DNA from: Prinia subflava
Lineage: Eukaryota > Chordata > Aves > Passeriformes > Cisticolidae
Length of the DNA: 64,000 nt
Direction: 5' to 3'
Assembly: GCF_021018805.1 (NCBI RefSeq)
Contig: NC_086247.1
Location: forward strand, 92,488,140-92,552,139
Shown: positions 37,701-51,989 of the stretch, one piece after another
How positions within the stretch are numbered: position 1 is the first letter of the stretch
Layout: each line of letters starts with the position of its first letter
Notes under the pieces: generated by a model
Seen by the model: only the letters and a program-made list of their open reading frames with translations
What the model was told of the DNA's origin: nothing
Database searches by the model: none
Made by a program: the position numbers and the translations under genes

Positions 37701-40700
37701 CCTGGCAGTCATGCTTTTTGGTTAGGTAAGTTGCAATCAAAACAGGTAGTAGGCGTTTCCTATAGGATCATGAAGGGCAACTAAGGATTATTAATAAAAC
37801 TCTGTGGTATATTGAGAACTTCTGAAAGGTAGCATGATAAATAGCATCTGGCTGACAAGAGAAAGCCCAAATTATTGTGTGTGGTTCCTGCCAGTGTGTC
37901 AGTTTTCCACATACTGAGTGGTAGTTCGGAAAGGGAAAACAGCAATTCACATATATATGTAAAATCTGAATCTAATCCAGGATATCTTATTATTATGCAC
38001 AGCCACATGCTCTGTGTGTTAACTATTAGCAGTGAGCAATTTCCATCAATATAATCTCTGAAGAATGCAGTTGCCTTGCAAACTCCTGCAAATTAATTTG
38101 TTGTGAGGATGGCTGTACAGCTTTGTCAAAAGTATCTGTATTAATTGAAAATACCTACTCAAGCAGTGTGACTATGCTTGGCATGGTTCTCTAATAAAAA
38201 ATTTCTCTTCATTTCAGTTGCTGTATTTTTGAAATCTGAGCCTGAGGAGGTACATACATTCTTCACAGATCTTAATTCTTTGGGAGAATGACAGGGGTTC
38301 ATCAAACTTTGATCTCCAAGGTTTCAAGCAGTTTGAAACCAACTGCTGCTGAGTTCTATTAAAGGCAGAGGGCTTGGATCAATTCAACAAAATACATGTT
38401 GACTTGAAAGAGAGGTTATCAGCTCTGCTTAGATTTAAGGTTAAAGATGAGGGTGAACTGTGAATATAAACTGACAGGGACATGTCTAGTTTAAACACAA
38501 ATTGAACTGAAATGTGAGGGTATGAACAAAGAAATATGTAATATTTATTTTGGGTTTATTGCTGAGGCTAAATGATCTTTGCTTTCAGATAGACTCCCTG
38601 AAGTTATATGTTGGTTTGATCACTCAGAAATGTAATTAAGAGAGAAATCAAGCACTGCTAGGATTTAGGAGTATTTTTGTTACCATGTCTCTTTCTACTT
38701 CAAAGTAGGATTTTTCCAGTGCCTTCAAAGTAAGTGGATTTTTTAGTACAATTTACATATTCTAAAAATATTTCTAGTCACCATAGTTTGAGATTAAATA
38801 GTCTAGAAGGACCATTTTAAAAGGCAGAAAATAACTTTATTGTTTATCTCTAAAAAGGTTTGTTGGGACACAGGTTTTAGTGAGACTCAGAAATTGTTCA
38901 GTATTTCGGGATGACAAACTACTGTACTGTACAATTCTGTTGGGCACATTCACTATAGAGCAAGTGTCCTTGGATGCAGAGATTGCCTGTGCTTAGTGCA
39001 CCTATGGACTCAAAAGCCTGGGAAGCTGTATCTGGGCTGTCTTGAATTTTAGATATTTATTCTCTGCTTAGTCACAGCCTCTCCATCTGTAAAATTAGAT
39101 GAATGGCAACATAGTACTGGTGCTAGTGTTAATGCTTTTTTAGATATTTGAATTGCAAGCCAGGCACACGTTCCAAAATATTCCTTTATTTATTTATCAT
39201 CTGGGCTAGAGTTTGTCAGTGCCGAGTTGGCAAGAGTAAACACAGGCAATTGTAGTTTAAGTAACTTTCCAAAAGTGACTGCAGTCTTTTGCCAACTCAA
39301 GATTACTGTTAGTTACTCCCTAAGGTATACAAATGTAAATCTCAGGGATACAGCTGGGTTGTCAGCTGGGACAGAATATTTGTGCCGAAGGTGACTCTCA
39401 CAGATATTTCCAATAAGGTTTCAGTGAATCCAAACTGAATTCTAGCTGCTAGACAGCCTAAACCCCTTGTTGTCTGAAAGCTGGCTGATGTCAGAGAGGA
39501 AAATAATATTAGACTGGAACTTCACTTCCCCCTCAAAATCTCGTAAGTTGACTTTTGCAGCTGCCAATGAGCAAATTAGCATTAGAAATACCAGAATATG
39601 TACTTCCTCCACTACTTCTCATTATGATTTGAGCAGCTGAATGAATATATGATCTGAAAGTTGGGATAGTTTGGTTGATTGACATCTTATAAAGCTCCTG
39701 TCATCCAACAGTACATTCATAACACACTGGAGAATATGAACTAGTACTGCCTGAAAACTCAGTGTGTAATACAAAGACAGAACTGGCCTCGTTTGTGATG
39801 GTTTCTGTGAAAGATACAGTTTAAAGGAGAAGCACTGGTGTTAAAGGGTCGGTCAGTAAAGATGAGCACATGCTGATTTCCCGTCTCGTTGCTGCTTTAT
39901 CCTTGCCAAAGTTCTTTCTATATTTAAGCTGAAAAAATATGGCTTATTATTTTTACATTATTAGCATGGTGGTGGTTTTGACAATTCCCATTCCACATAA
40001 ATTGTGAAGATGATCGAGGGAGGTCAAAATATGTCGAGATTAAGCATCCATTTCTCACCTAAATGGATTTCTGAGAAATGTACTCAGCTTATTTGATTTT
40101 TTTTTTTATCATAAACTCTTGCAGTCAAGTTAAGGGGGTAAAAATTAGTGCTAGGTAAAACAGTCTTGGCCATTTTTCTTTTGGACAGAATTCTGAGGCC
40201 TTTTCCTGATCACTTGTACTTAAATGGTGCTATAGAGATTAGATAACAAACTGTAAAATTCACTCCACTGTTATACAAACCTAAATGGGGATGAAACAAC
40301 TGTACCTAGTATTCCTTAATTGTGAAAAAGTTACTTTGATAAAAAAAAAAAGGCAACAAAAAACAAGCAAGCTACTAATACAAGTGGAAATAATGGTAGA
40401 CAGGCTTCAGCTACTGAGCAACATTTGAAGTTGATGACACACAGGAGAGAAAATAAAAAAAAATTTCCTTTAAAGTATGACAATCAAATTTCAAGGTAAA
40501 ACCATATTCTTTCTGAAGGGTATTAATGCTACCTGGCATTCAAAGGCAATACATGCTACAACAGGAACATACTTTAAAGGATAACCAAAACAGTAGAAAT
40601 TTTAAGAAAAATTTCAAGTGCCTGCTGAGAAATATTTACATTTTTTAAATGTCCTTCATATTAAAACTAAACAAGCCATTAAAAAGCTACATATTGAAAA

Positions 40701-41554
40701 TAATTCTTTTTATGTGATGTATCATGCAATAATAGAGGTTCATGTGGCACAGGACTTTTTTTTCTAATAGTTTGGTTGGTGTGGTTTTACCTGACCCATA
40801 GACTGAGGTTCCTTGTGAAGTTGTTTTGTCCTACCATATCTTCCAAAGGTGCTGCAGAGCCTCATTACTTCTTGTTATTCTTTTCTCCTTATCTTTGTCA
40901 GCCTTATGATCTTGCCTCTTTACTTGCTATCTCCAGATTTCCCATGTCAATTGTTTTTTCTCAGAATTCCAAAATCTTTCTGTAGTTTAACCTCTGGAAG
41001 GGAAAGCCTTAGCCCAGGTCCAGTGACCACAAAGCAGAACACTCCTGACGTCTGATTGGCCATTTGTTTGTGCATTTTGCTTTTTTCAGTATTGGCAAAA
41101 CCAGCCTCAGAAAACAGCAGTGATTTCTAGTTTAGTGTAGGTTTAATTTAGTAAAACTTTCAAAAACAATAGAAGGGGAATGAGATAGTACTTAAGGTTT
41201 TCAGAGTAAAAAAGTACAACACTTTATTTTCAAGGCCCTGAAGGAACGTTTAGGCTCAATGGCTTAGTGCCACACTCATGATATAAATACTGTGTGTATT
41301 TATTCTAATACAATGTAGGTCTGTGTTATTTTCCACTACTGTGTCATTTTACAAATTCATGTCCAGTGTTCTGTCCTCCCAACAATCTTTTTCAGTGTTG
41401 TTGCTTTCCAAGTTTCCCAGAGAGCATCTGTGTTTCAGATTATGTGTTTCCAAATAGATTAATTGACATTTTCAGAATGAGAATCTTGTTTTTCTATACA
41501 TAGTTCAATTTGTTTTCGCTTACCAGTTTTTGCCTATCCCCTCCATTTTAATCT

Positions 41555-41640
41555 CCTCCAAGGATTTCAAGTCTGTATTACTTACTCCCTTTTCCAGATC
41601 ATGTATGAGTATATTAAATAAAGATGGATATGTAACTGAT
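41555..41640. mobile_element. Possible ancient CR1/L3-type LINE relic
   Basis: CCAGATCATGTATGAGTATA followed by TTAAATAAAGATGG resembles a phrase common in old CR1/L3 copies (a CCAGATCATTTATGAA-like word followed by an AT-rich ATTGAACAG-like word). The minus-strand translation contains LFNILIHDLEKGV, which looks like the reverse-transcriptase LFNIFINDL motif region. Both hints are short and from memory, so this may be chance. Confidence 0.3.
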
Positions 41641-44600
41641 AGCTGAAGTTTTCCATCTGATGCTTCCAACAAATTGAGATATTGCAGCTTGTCTCTTAGA
41701 AACAATTCCCATTTTGTTACCAGAATGTGACAATATTTTTGTCCCAAATATATATATATGCAAAATCTTATTCAATGGTAATTTATGCTGTACTGTATAA
41801 AGTCATTTACCAAGTAGTATTGATTTTACTTACGACTTTTTTCTTATCTCTTAAATTTTGACAGATGTTTAGAAAAAAAAAGCAAACAGCAAATCAACAA
41901 CAAACAAACCCACCATATCCCTCCTTCCCACATCCCGGTCTTTAATCAAAAGAAAGCAATTGGCTGTTAAGCTTTCTTTTTTCTAATTAAGCATGTTCAT
42001 TTTTGTAAGGCATGAGTTCTGATTGTTTGAATACCACCACGTCTGTGTGGTCAGTGTTGTCTCTTAAGTAGCTGCTTATGATGGTCTCCCATCTGAAGAT
42101 CCACCTGCCAAGGGATAGACAATCCCTTGAGGACTGCTGAACTGGGTTTTCAATGACCTTTGGGTCTTTTTCAGCTGTTCTATGAGAAAAGTTTTGTTTT
42201 GAGGAAACTGTTTCGTAGAAACAGCGTGCTTTTCATGTGGAAATTTCTACCAAGTTTTCTCCTCTCTTCCAAGATGTTTTAGGACCTGATAGATTTTTTA
42301 GGTGGATTATCAGGTAGAAAACCAAGCAGTATTCATCTTCTAATATGCTAAGCACTCCATGATTATGACTGGATATTTACATTTTGTACTTTTTCTTAGT
42401 TTTAAAAAGTCTCGCTGAGGAGGCATGAAAAGCATCACCTGGGCATTGAGATGCTAAGAAAATATTCATCTGTTTTTGATTCCAGTACTCCAGAGGCAAT
42501 ATCTGTTAAGAGTAAGCAATGGACTCAATACTTACGGTGATTTTATTTTGCTGTTTATTAGACAGGGGAGAACTTCCAAACAAGTGTCTTCTAAATATCT
42601 TCTTGTCTTACTCACACTGTCACTTTCTAGTGGAACAGTTTTTTCAGTTTTTTTTCCCCAGCAGTTTATGTCCTCTTCGAGTGTGCAGTGCAGGTTGGCC
42701 AAGACAAGTGCATTTATGTTGCATTTTCTGTGGAGACTGTAATCTCTCTGTAGGCTCAGTGGTCTCATGACTTTGGAGCACATCCTTCAAGAAGACTGCC
42801 TGTTCTAATAGTGGCCTGTTCTTGTGTGCAGCAATGAAGGGTGTCTGAAACAACATGTATTCTGTTTTCAACAGTATGAATTTCGTTTACCTAGGACTTT
42901 TCTAAACACTGCTGCAAAGATAAAAAAAGCAAACATCAGACTGAAGCAAAGTCAGTGAGGGATTCCTTATTGTCAGTCACTCCAGGCAAATCCAGAGATA
43001 ATTCGTGAATTCTGAACTGAGCCCTTGGCCAATGACTCATTTTTGTTCTATTACTCTGAGGAGTCAAATTTACAACCCAAATGAGTACACCTACAGATAC
43101 TATTATCTTTAAAAATCTGTACCAGGCTTGCTGACTACAGCTTAAGTCTCTTCAGAGTGAATAGTTATGCATAATCTTTTTAAATTACTAAAATTATTAA
43201 TTACTTTGAAAGATTTCTTCTAGCAAAAAGTAGATAGCTTCTATGCCATGTGACTGTACTTGCAATAATCAGCTCCCACAGGTCAATTAAATGCTTCAGG
43301 CTTTAGTCAGCAAGCAGACACCCATCACTGCTGCATGTACTTAGATGGAATGGAAGTTATTGCTTAATTATTCCATTTAAGACTGGATGGAAAAGGGGTC
43401 ATTACGGGTTTAAAGCTTTACTTTCGATTTATATGGCTTAGAATTATACTTACAAAGACAAGAGCTTTTCTCTTTGCATAAATTAATTTAAAATCATAGA
43501 CTTTTGAGTGCTCTTCAGAAAGTAAATGGGATTCTGATTAATTTTAGTTCTGCGATTGCAGGACTTAGTAATGAACTAAATGTAGACTGAAATCATGAGG
43601 AAGTTGAAGAGATCTTCTAAAATAAGTGCGAAAATGTCAGTTGGATCTGCTATACATGTGTTTCTTTTCTATGATGCAAACAAATTTTAGGTTTCCAACC
43701 TATATAGGGAACTGTGTGCAGTGCCTCCCTCAGCTTTCTGTGGCATGTGTTCAAGGGGTGAAACCCATTACTCTAAAAGCTTAAAGTTGTCAGTGGAATT
43801 CTAGAAAAGCAGGGGAATACATGGTATTACATTTTGTAAGAAAGCAGTCTGTCTACTTTCAGGAGTTACATTTTTGTGTCTGATTTATTGCATTGCATCC
43901 ATATGTATGGCTTATGTGCAGCTCTGGTACACTTGTACTGAGGAATCCCTCCCTTCTTCAAATAATGAAATAATTGTATGCAATGTCCTTCTGATTTTAA
44001 ACAAATTCCTTTTGATTAAACTGATGAGTATTTCTTACATAATCCAAATATCAGGTGTAGACAATGCAAAGTATTGATAGACACAACAGTCTTCCTACTC
44101 TAATTTTAGTATTTCCTGGTGAGAATTTTGTTCTCACTATCCATTTTCCCTTGTGTGCCATACATCTTTAAACAATTATGATCTTTAAAGAAAATAATTC
44201 TCAGAAAGGCTGCATCAGTCTGTCATAACATTAAAATTTATTTAAATTATGAGGTTTGTGCATGCACTAAAATTCTCTTTGGAATACATTGAAGTTCTGA
44301 ATAGAGTTTGCCTTTCTATCTGTTTTTCTTTTCAAATTGTTTGTTTAAGCTGATCATTTATTTTTAACTGCCTCAAGCAAATGCACAAGAAATAGAAATC
44401 AGTTTCAAACCATGAGTGCAGTGAAAACAAGTAGGTGCTGCTTTGATCTTGATTCAGTTTGGTTTTGTGAAAACACTGATTGTTGTTACTTGAGATAATC
44501 TTATCCCATCTTAACTTAAATGACAAAAATGTTACTCAAACTTAAGTGGCTAATGTAAAATCAGTTTTACTATGTAGACTGGTATTTCAGTAACACACAC

Positions 44601-46689
44601 ATGAACAGTAATACAGTATTGTCAGAATTTCATGTGAGAATTAGTGACTTCCAGCGTGTGAATGCTCAGCTGGAGCAGTCAGAAATGTGAAACACTATCA
44701 CTGTAACCGTGGACTGTTGAAGGCCATGCAGTGTCACCTGGCCAGCTACACACTTCGGGTCTCCAGATTGCACTCAAGACTGGCTTTGTTTGTCTATAAT
44801 TTACACTGTTGCTTTTGGATATAAAATTGCACTCTCTGAATGAGCTGCTGCAGCATTTCAGAGTGCTTTGTCCAAAGAGGAGAAAGTGCCGTTTGTGCAA
44901 AGAGCAACCTGTGGAAGAAGGGGGAGTAAATCAACTAAATGGAAGTTTACAAAGATCAGAGATGTGTTCTCTTTAAAAATATAATGCCATGGGATTAAAA
45001 ACAGAATGTGCCTTGTATTCAACAAAGCTAAAAGGGTTATCTGTTAAGGACAAAACAAAACAATAAAAATAGACAGCTCCATGATATGACTCAACTTGGT
45101 TTGCTTAAATCAGACCACCCAACCACGGCATTCTCCTGAAATAGTATCTTGTATACAAAGCATATATATTTACTGTTAACCTCTCAGTGACTTTAGATAA
45201 CATTTCTGGACATGTATGGTATATTGTAACCCAGTTGCCAATATGAACACCTTAAGATATTTTCTCCAATAATATTGTTGTGGCCACCCAGTGAGCAGCC
45301 AGCTCTTATCTGTAAAGCCAGTTTGAAGTGCAGTGGCAGCTCTGTGGTAGATATTAGCTGACACCTTTAAACTAAATCTTTTGCTTCACTGATCATCAGT
45401 CTCTGTGTTAAACAAGCCAAAAAACAAGCAGATAAAGGAGAGATTTGAGATTACTGTAAAAACTGCAACGATAAAAGGATTTGCCAGTTCAGAGTCATTT
45501 GCCATTTGCTGAGGATTCAATGTAACTACAAACTGATGTTTGCTTTACCAGCATTTCTCTTTATTTTCAGCCAATGTCCTGTGCACCATTCCATGCATAG
45601 CAGAATAATAATTTTCTTTCTAATGCCCAAGGCAGCTGGTGTGTCTTGAGTAAGAAGATTACATTTGCAAAGGCAAGACAAGTATCTAAACACATTAAAT
45701 TAATCTCCCAGTCCTCCTATAATTGAAGAACCTGGTTGTTGAAATTTTGCTGTCTGCTGGAGAATTTCAAAACCATGGCAGGGCTGGAGTCAGACTTTGA
45801 TGGCCTCACAGTTATGTGGTTATCCTTCATGCAAGTCACTCTGTAACAGAGGGCTCAGGTGGCAGGGACAACAAAAAGTCCTTATTACTCTATCTGCCAA
45901 TCACATTCGCGCTGTCTTTCTCCTAAGAGGAGACTGCAGCGCTTCATACTGAGACAGAAACTATATTTTAAAACATTTCCTTAGCTGTTTTCTTCCCACT
46001 TTACAAGTTGAATGTATTATTACTGCTACAGGCAAAAGGGTAAATTTCCTAGTACAGGCAAAAGCATTGTATAGAAATAAGCCCTCCTGACAGTCATTCA
46101 TAAATAATTAGATCTCTGTGCTTCTGAACTACTTTGCTTTTTTTTTTCTATCCTTTACCCCATTTTTAAGCAATATAGAATAGTTTAAAAATGAAGACAA
46201 CTGTGACCAGTGTATTTAAAGTCTGTCTGTAGGAATAGAAAGGCTACCAATGCCCTGGACTGAGTTTTCTTTTTGCAGTCTAAAACCTCAGCAAGATATT
46301 TATTCAGATGTTCCTTCTGAATGGTGAATTTCTTACTCTGTGGATACCAGAGAACAAACAAAGAAAATTTATGAAACAAGAAGTCCAAGGACAATCATAC
46401 CTTTTTTTTCCAAGATGCCTGAGGATTAGACTGTATTTTGTCAATTATTTTTTTCTTTGCAGTTTTGTTCAAGGAATTACTATAAGCTGAAGTGCTAAAA
46501 TGCTGCAAAACTGTTAAACAATTTAAAATGAAAATAAATGGCTGTTTCCCACATTTGCCTGACTTCCTTATCTTTGGATTTTCTATTCATGCCTACCATG
46601 AGATTTCTTTAATAGTTTCCTGAAAGATCTGTTCTGGGAAATGTATGTGTTCCCTTCACATTGTATGCCATATTTTTGATCTTGCTGCT

Positions 46690-46744
46690 AAAATTTATAT
46701 AAAATTTATATAAAATTTATATAAAATTTATATAAAATTTATAT
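46690..46744. repeat. 11-bp tandem repeat, five exact copies
   Basis: The unit AAAATTTATAT is repeated five times without mismatch, 55 bp in total. Each junction forms the perfect palindrome TTTATATAAA. Confidence 0.97.
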
Positions 46745-48669
46745 TAAATCAGAACAGTTAAAATGAAGCAAGAACAGGTATATTCTGAAGCTAAAATAAA
46801 AATACATCCACATAAGACTAATAATTTAAATAGTGTAAAAATTAACAAAATAACAAACACCCAAACACAAGAAGGAAGGCTATAAAATGGAAAAGAGCTC
46901 TCCTTCAATAATAGCTTGCCCCTATTTTACAGATGGGAAAACTGGGGCGCGTAGAGAGCTTAATTGATTTCCCTAGTGTCACCCTATAAATCATTGATGT
47001 GACAAGGCCTAAAGCTGATTCTTTCTGAGAGCTGTGCAGCAAACTCTTTGCCTGACTCTCTTCAATAAACAGATTCTGAAAGCATGTTCTCTTCCATGCA
47101 ATAATTTATACTTGATGCATGAGAAGCCTGAAGTATGAGCAGATAATGCTATTTGATCTGTGTTTTGCAAAAAGCCCTTCCAGATACTCTGTTCTACTTG
47201 ATCTGCTTCCTTCATAAACAGATTTTCTGTTGCCGACTTCTTTCCTCATTCAATCTCCTTTCTCTTTGTGTAAATGAAATGGCATATCCTCTCTCCCAGG
47301 TTCTGCATTTATTTCATGCTCTCTTGAGTTTGGATCATATAACTCATCTCAACCTCTCTGAGAGGCTAACCTCTTCTTCACTGAAGCTGGGTCATGAATA
47401 ATTTCCCAGAAAGTGAGGCATTACCTCTTCTTCAACCCTGGAGCAGAGGGAATATCAACTATGCGCAATTATGACCAATAAAGGTAAACCTGTGAGTTAG
47501 GCCCTTTCTTAGCAATGAACTCTTTATGTGAGAGAAAAATTACTGCATGACTTACCAAGACCCCTCATCTTCCTTGCCTCTGTATGAAGTCCTTGTTTTC
47601 TTTTAGTCAGTCCCATTTGTTAATGTCATTCATAAATACTGGACTTGGGCAGCATCAGGCATCTCTTGCGTGAGGATTGCTGGGTACTATCAGTCATGAG
47701 CCTTTCTATTTCTTGCCTTGCCATCTGGCCTTCATAAAACGAAAAAACCTGGGACAAACCTGGAATGAATTCTTCTTATAGAAGCTTTTTTTTTTTGCCT
47801 TAAGAAGGACCATCAGGTCACTTGTGGCACACACTCTGGCTTATCTCACTTCATTGCAGCTTAAAGAAATCTATTTGGAAAAATATTTGGAAAATTTAGT
47901 ACATGGTCAGAGTTTTTATGACAGAAGTTGAAAGTGTTTCAAATACAAATGTGACCAGTTATCTCGTACTACCTGGAGAAATTCTGTCCCTGATTATACA
48001 GAACACATGAAAGGGCAAATATTTCCTTATCAGAAGCACTCTTCAGAGTTTAACAGTATTCCTTAAAAAATATAGCAAAAGCTCTATTCTCTCTACTGGT
48101 GTTCAAGCATGATGGAGCAGCAAAATCCAGTATATAAAATGGTGGGGCTTCTTTGGCAGACATGCCTGTAAGTTGTTTTAATTTATGATCTTGAAAACTA
48201 AAAAACAATATAAGGGCAAGCCCAACTTCATGTTAACGATTAATCTGCTGGTATTCTCAGTTAAAATACTGATTTGAAGGTTGAGTAGAGTTTCTCTTTG
48301 GACAAAAATTGCCCTCTCATTCTGCAAAACCAGTCCAATGCCTCTGGGATGCTAAGTTCTGTTGCCACCACTTGCAGTTTTCCATTGCCAATTCCCATCT
48401 TTACTGTAATGTCTGTCAAGTTTCTAGAGCCTGAGAAACCTGTGTGACCCTGAGGTGTTTGTATAGTTTTTGACATATTAACTAGGAAAACTAAAAGGAT
48501 GAAAGTGCAAATATGTGGAGAGTCACTCAGATGCAGGAGATACTGGAAAAAGTGTTGTTAGCTAGAACTGATCAAAGTAACTAGTTAATGTGAAGATATG
48601 ACTCCTTTTAGTGTGGTGAGTTGTGGTGCCATTTCTACCACATTCTTTAGGAGATAGGAACAATTCTAA

Positions 48670-48687
48670 TTTTTTTTTTTTTTTTTT
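48670..48687. repeat. Poly(T) tract, 18 T
   Basis: Uninterrupted run of 18 T. No adjacent retroposed sequence or target duplication is recognised, so it is listed as a simple repeat. Confidence 0.95.
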
Positions 48688-51600
48688 AACCAGAAGCCTT
48701 CTTATTTTTGGCCAGCCTGCTTCGTTCTCATTTCTTTCTCATTATAGTATGCTATAATAATACTCCAGACACCATGCTGGTGCTCTGGACAATATTTTTT
48801 GATTGTGCAATATGAGACTTCCATCAGCACAGACCTCTTCACCAGTATAGTTGGGGAACCCAGCTGCAGCCACTGTGCTGGGCAACTTTGTCTTCATAAT
48901 TTCACAAAACTGTGTAAAATGTAAATGTCATTCTTTTTTCTTGTCTTACATACCTCTTTTCATGATCACCTTGCAGAAAGTAGCTTATACACTTCTTGTT
49001 GCTTCTGACATAGAAGTAAGACACAAATGATGCAAGGCTGATTCTAATGCAGAAATCTTTCTGGAGAATTCATAGTTGGCTGATAAAGTGTAAGAGGAAC
49101 TAAAAAGACCTTGGCCTGGCTCATTTTGTGCCCCATCTCAGTTGTTTAAGAGGCAGTTCAAGTTAATTACTAGCCTTCTGCCTTTGGAATCTGACAGCTT
49201 ATGGTTTTGTTACCTTTACTGTTGTACCATAGACAGAGAGGTGTAAGATGTGAATGGCGAGTAGACCTTAAAAGTGAAAAACAGTAAGCTCCATTTTTTT
49301 TATGGGGGCATCTGTTTTCCTTCTCCGTGTTTGGAGCATCTTGACATGGAGGAAATGGAAACAATGGTTTGCATTTCTTCTTGGATGCATGAGACAGGTT
49401 CATAGAATCCCTTTAGGAGCAGAACAAATTTCAGGGAAAATAAAAAGAAGAATTGTCTTAGGCCAGGCACGGTAGAAAAGTCTAATAAAACTATGTGTTG
49501 GGCAAATCAGTAAGATGTAGGCAGGAGGAAAGAAGCCAGGAGAGATCTTGCTGCTCTTGAGTTCTTGGTCGACACTTTTGAGGACTGGGAACATTGCTTA
49601 GTCATACTCAAGTTTTTTCATTCCAGTCAAGTATGGGGAAAATAGTACTCTGAAAGATGGAGGCACAGAAGAAGAAAAAGGGCAGGACAGGCAATAAAAT
49701 GCTGCATACTAGTGACCTTCTGATATGATCCAAGATTGAGCGAAGGCAACAGCAAAAACAAATGTGTGAACTGTTCTCTCAACTATTTCTACACTGTTTC
49801 GATACCTTCATAAGTCAGGCTTTGAGAACATTGGAATATAGCATTTACAGCAACTGTAGGAATACAACAGTGATTTCTGCCTGGTGTGCCACATTCATTA
49901 ATATGTTTCTTTTAATGAATGGTGATTTGTTTCCTGTGCCTGTGATTTTCTGTTGCATTTTGACTGTGATTAATGGGAGATTACTTAGAAAAGGATAGGA
50001 GCATAAATAGAAATTTGAAATATTTTTTCCTTAGAGAATTGTTGTATTTACATGGCACATTTCTATTTGTATTTGCAGGCTTTTTTAACAGAGGCATAAG
50101 AAGATCCTTTATTCTTGAGGCCCTGTTTCACAGCTGTGAACCTCCTTTGTGGATGGTCTGCAGAAATCATAAAGATAGGCAGGGCCACTCCTGCCTTGAG
50201 TGTTCAAGACTGCAAAACAATCTGTAAATCTCCCTCTGAATCTCCATTTTCACGTACACTTAAATCACCCATCTTGCCATACCCACAGAGAGGGTTAAAA
50301 AGATCTGCCACACAATTGCTGATCATTCTTTTTCCTAGTTCTCTCCTGTTGGCAAGGACTTTCTCCCGTAAGAAGTTTCAGGCCTGTCTTGGTGTTGTGT
50401 TGTTTAGTGTGTACGTCCAAACCATTCTATTGGCTTAATTGGTAAAATAGCCAATACACTTGGTGTGGAATTGGAAACCTGCTAGGTGAGAGCACAACAG
50501 TCTGATTAATGATGTGATATGCACAGAACTGCAGACAAAATATTTGACATCAGCTGTAATTGTGTTTTTGTTGTTTTTGGTTTGTTTTTTTTTAAGTTTA
50601 TAATGTGGTCATAACACCTGGGTTAGAAATTATAGCATGTTTCTTGTTGACCTCTCTCAATAATTGATTTCCCTTGGAATTAAATTGTACAACTGGTTCC
50701 TCTTTCTGCTGTATTGAAATCCAAATACAGCAAAGGATGTTGCTGCTGAAGGATTGTAGAAACTTGTAGTCTTCTAATTTTTAAGTACTTCTTACTGTCT
50801 TAGCTATGTAAGGGCTTTTTTAAAGAGAAGATGGCACACAGTGGAGTAGGTGTTGAAGAGAATTTACTGAGTCACGCCTTTAATCTGACATATTTCTTCG
50901 GATGTCATGCAAAAGGTAATGTGCTGAGTATACATAACAGCCCTCAGATGAGGTTCCTGTGCTAGCTTTATGCTTAGCCTTGAGAGCTGAGTAAGTTATG
51001 AAGAAGACATTAGAAAGGTATTTATCCTATAGTAGTAATTTATTTCTTTTTATTTTAGAACAGAAGTGATTTATCTTACAATTTTCTTGAACTGATTTCT
51101 TTACATTTCCATGAATGGATAATAAAGAATTTGTCAGAATTATCATTCTAATATGCTAATGCAGAGTTGTTTCTTTTGCTTATCTTTTTTAGATGCAAAT
51201 AATTGGCATACAGTTTAAAAATAGTAAAATGCATCCCAACTAGTTTGACAGTAGTTGCTGTTCAATTCTAAACAACACAGAGTCATACTACATTTATCTT
51301 TTTTTAATGACTCATTCACTTTGGTCCCTCTGTGAGCCCTTGATGTTATTTGTCATTCAGCATTATGCCGCTAGAAGTGTCAGCAGTTCTAGGGTCTTAC
51401 CTTGCCTTAGACTGAAGAAACCCCCTGAAGTGTGTAATTTTTGATCATATAGTGTCTACCTTCAAAATAAAAGAAAATAATATCATTATTCTATCCTCAT
51501 TAACATTATCAGGTTCTGATGATGTTCTGATGCTTTTTTAGTAGCCTGTGATTCGTGTAGGCAGGAGTTTTTATATTCTTTTGAAAAGAAAGCTGATACA

Positions 51601-51989
51601 TATTTATACCCTTTTTAACTCTCAGTGCCACCATTTTGTATTCTAAGTTAATTAACTCACAATGGTTTGTTACACATTTTGTGTGTTGATAAATGTATTA
51701 ATAGAGCTTTTCGTAGATTTTTGGGGGAGAGTTGGGTTTGACTTTGCATACAGGGTCATTTTGAACCTTTTTTTTTTCTGTTTTATCCCATCTGCTCTCC
51801 CTTTGTTCTCAGATGAGATGAACAGAGAACACTGGCCTCAGCTGTAGGATGAGCAGAAAAACTGTAGTGATATTTTGGAAAGATGTCAGACCTTTTTTTG
51901 CAATTTTTGATGTATTTGATTAAAAAAATCCCAGAGTACAGATACATTCTAGGAGCACCCAGTCTTACTGGGGGGATCCCAGCATCATG

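Larger units (their letters stand above)
25028..46689 (+). other. CDKAL1 intron with small repeats and hairpins, no gene seen
   Basis: About 21.7 kb without a recognised exon. Contents noted separately: overlapping hairpins at 28725-28750, a 26-bp tandem duplication at 31923-31974, a dense stretch at 33300-33600, a GC-rich patch with a palindrome at 34100-34350, a CTACTGCAG cluster at 34689-34740 and a possible ancient LINE relic at 41555-41640. The remaining sequence is AT-rich and featureless to me. Confidence 0.5.
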
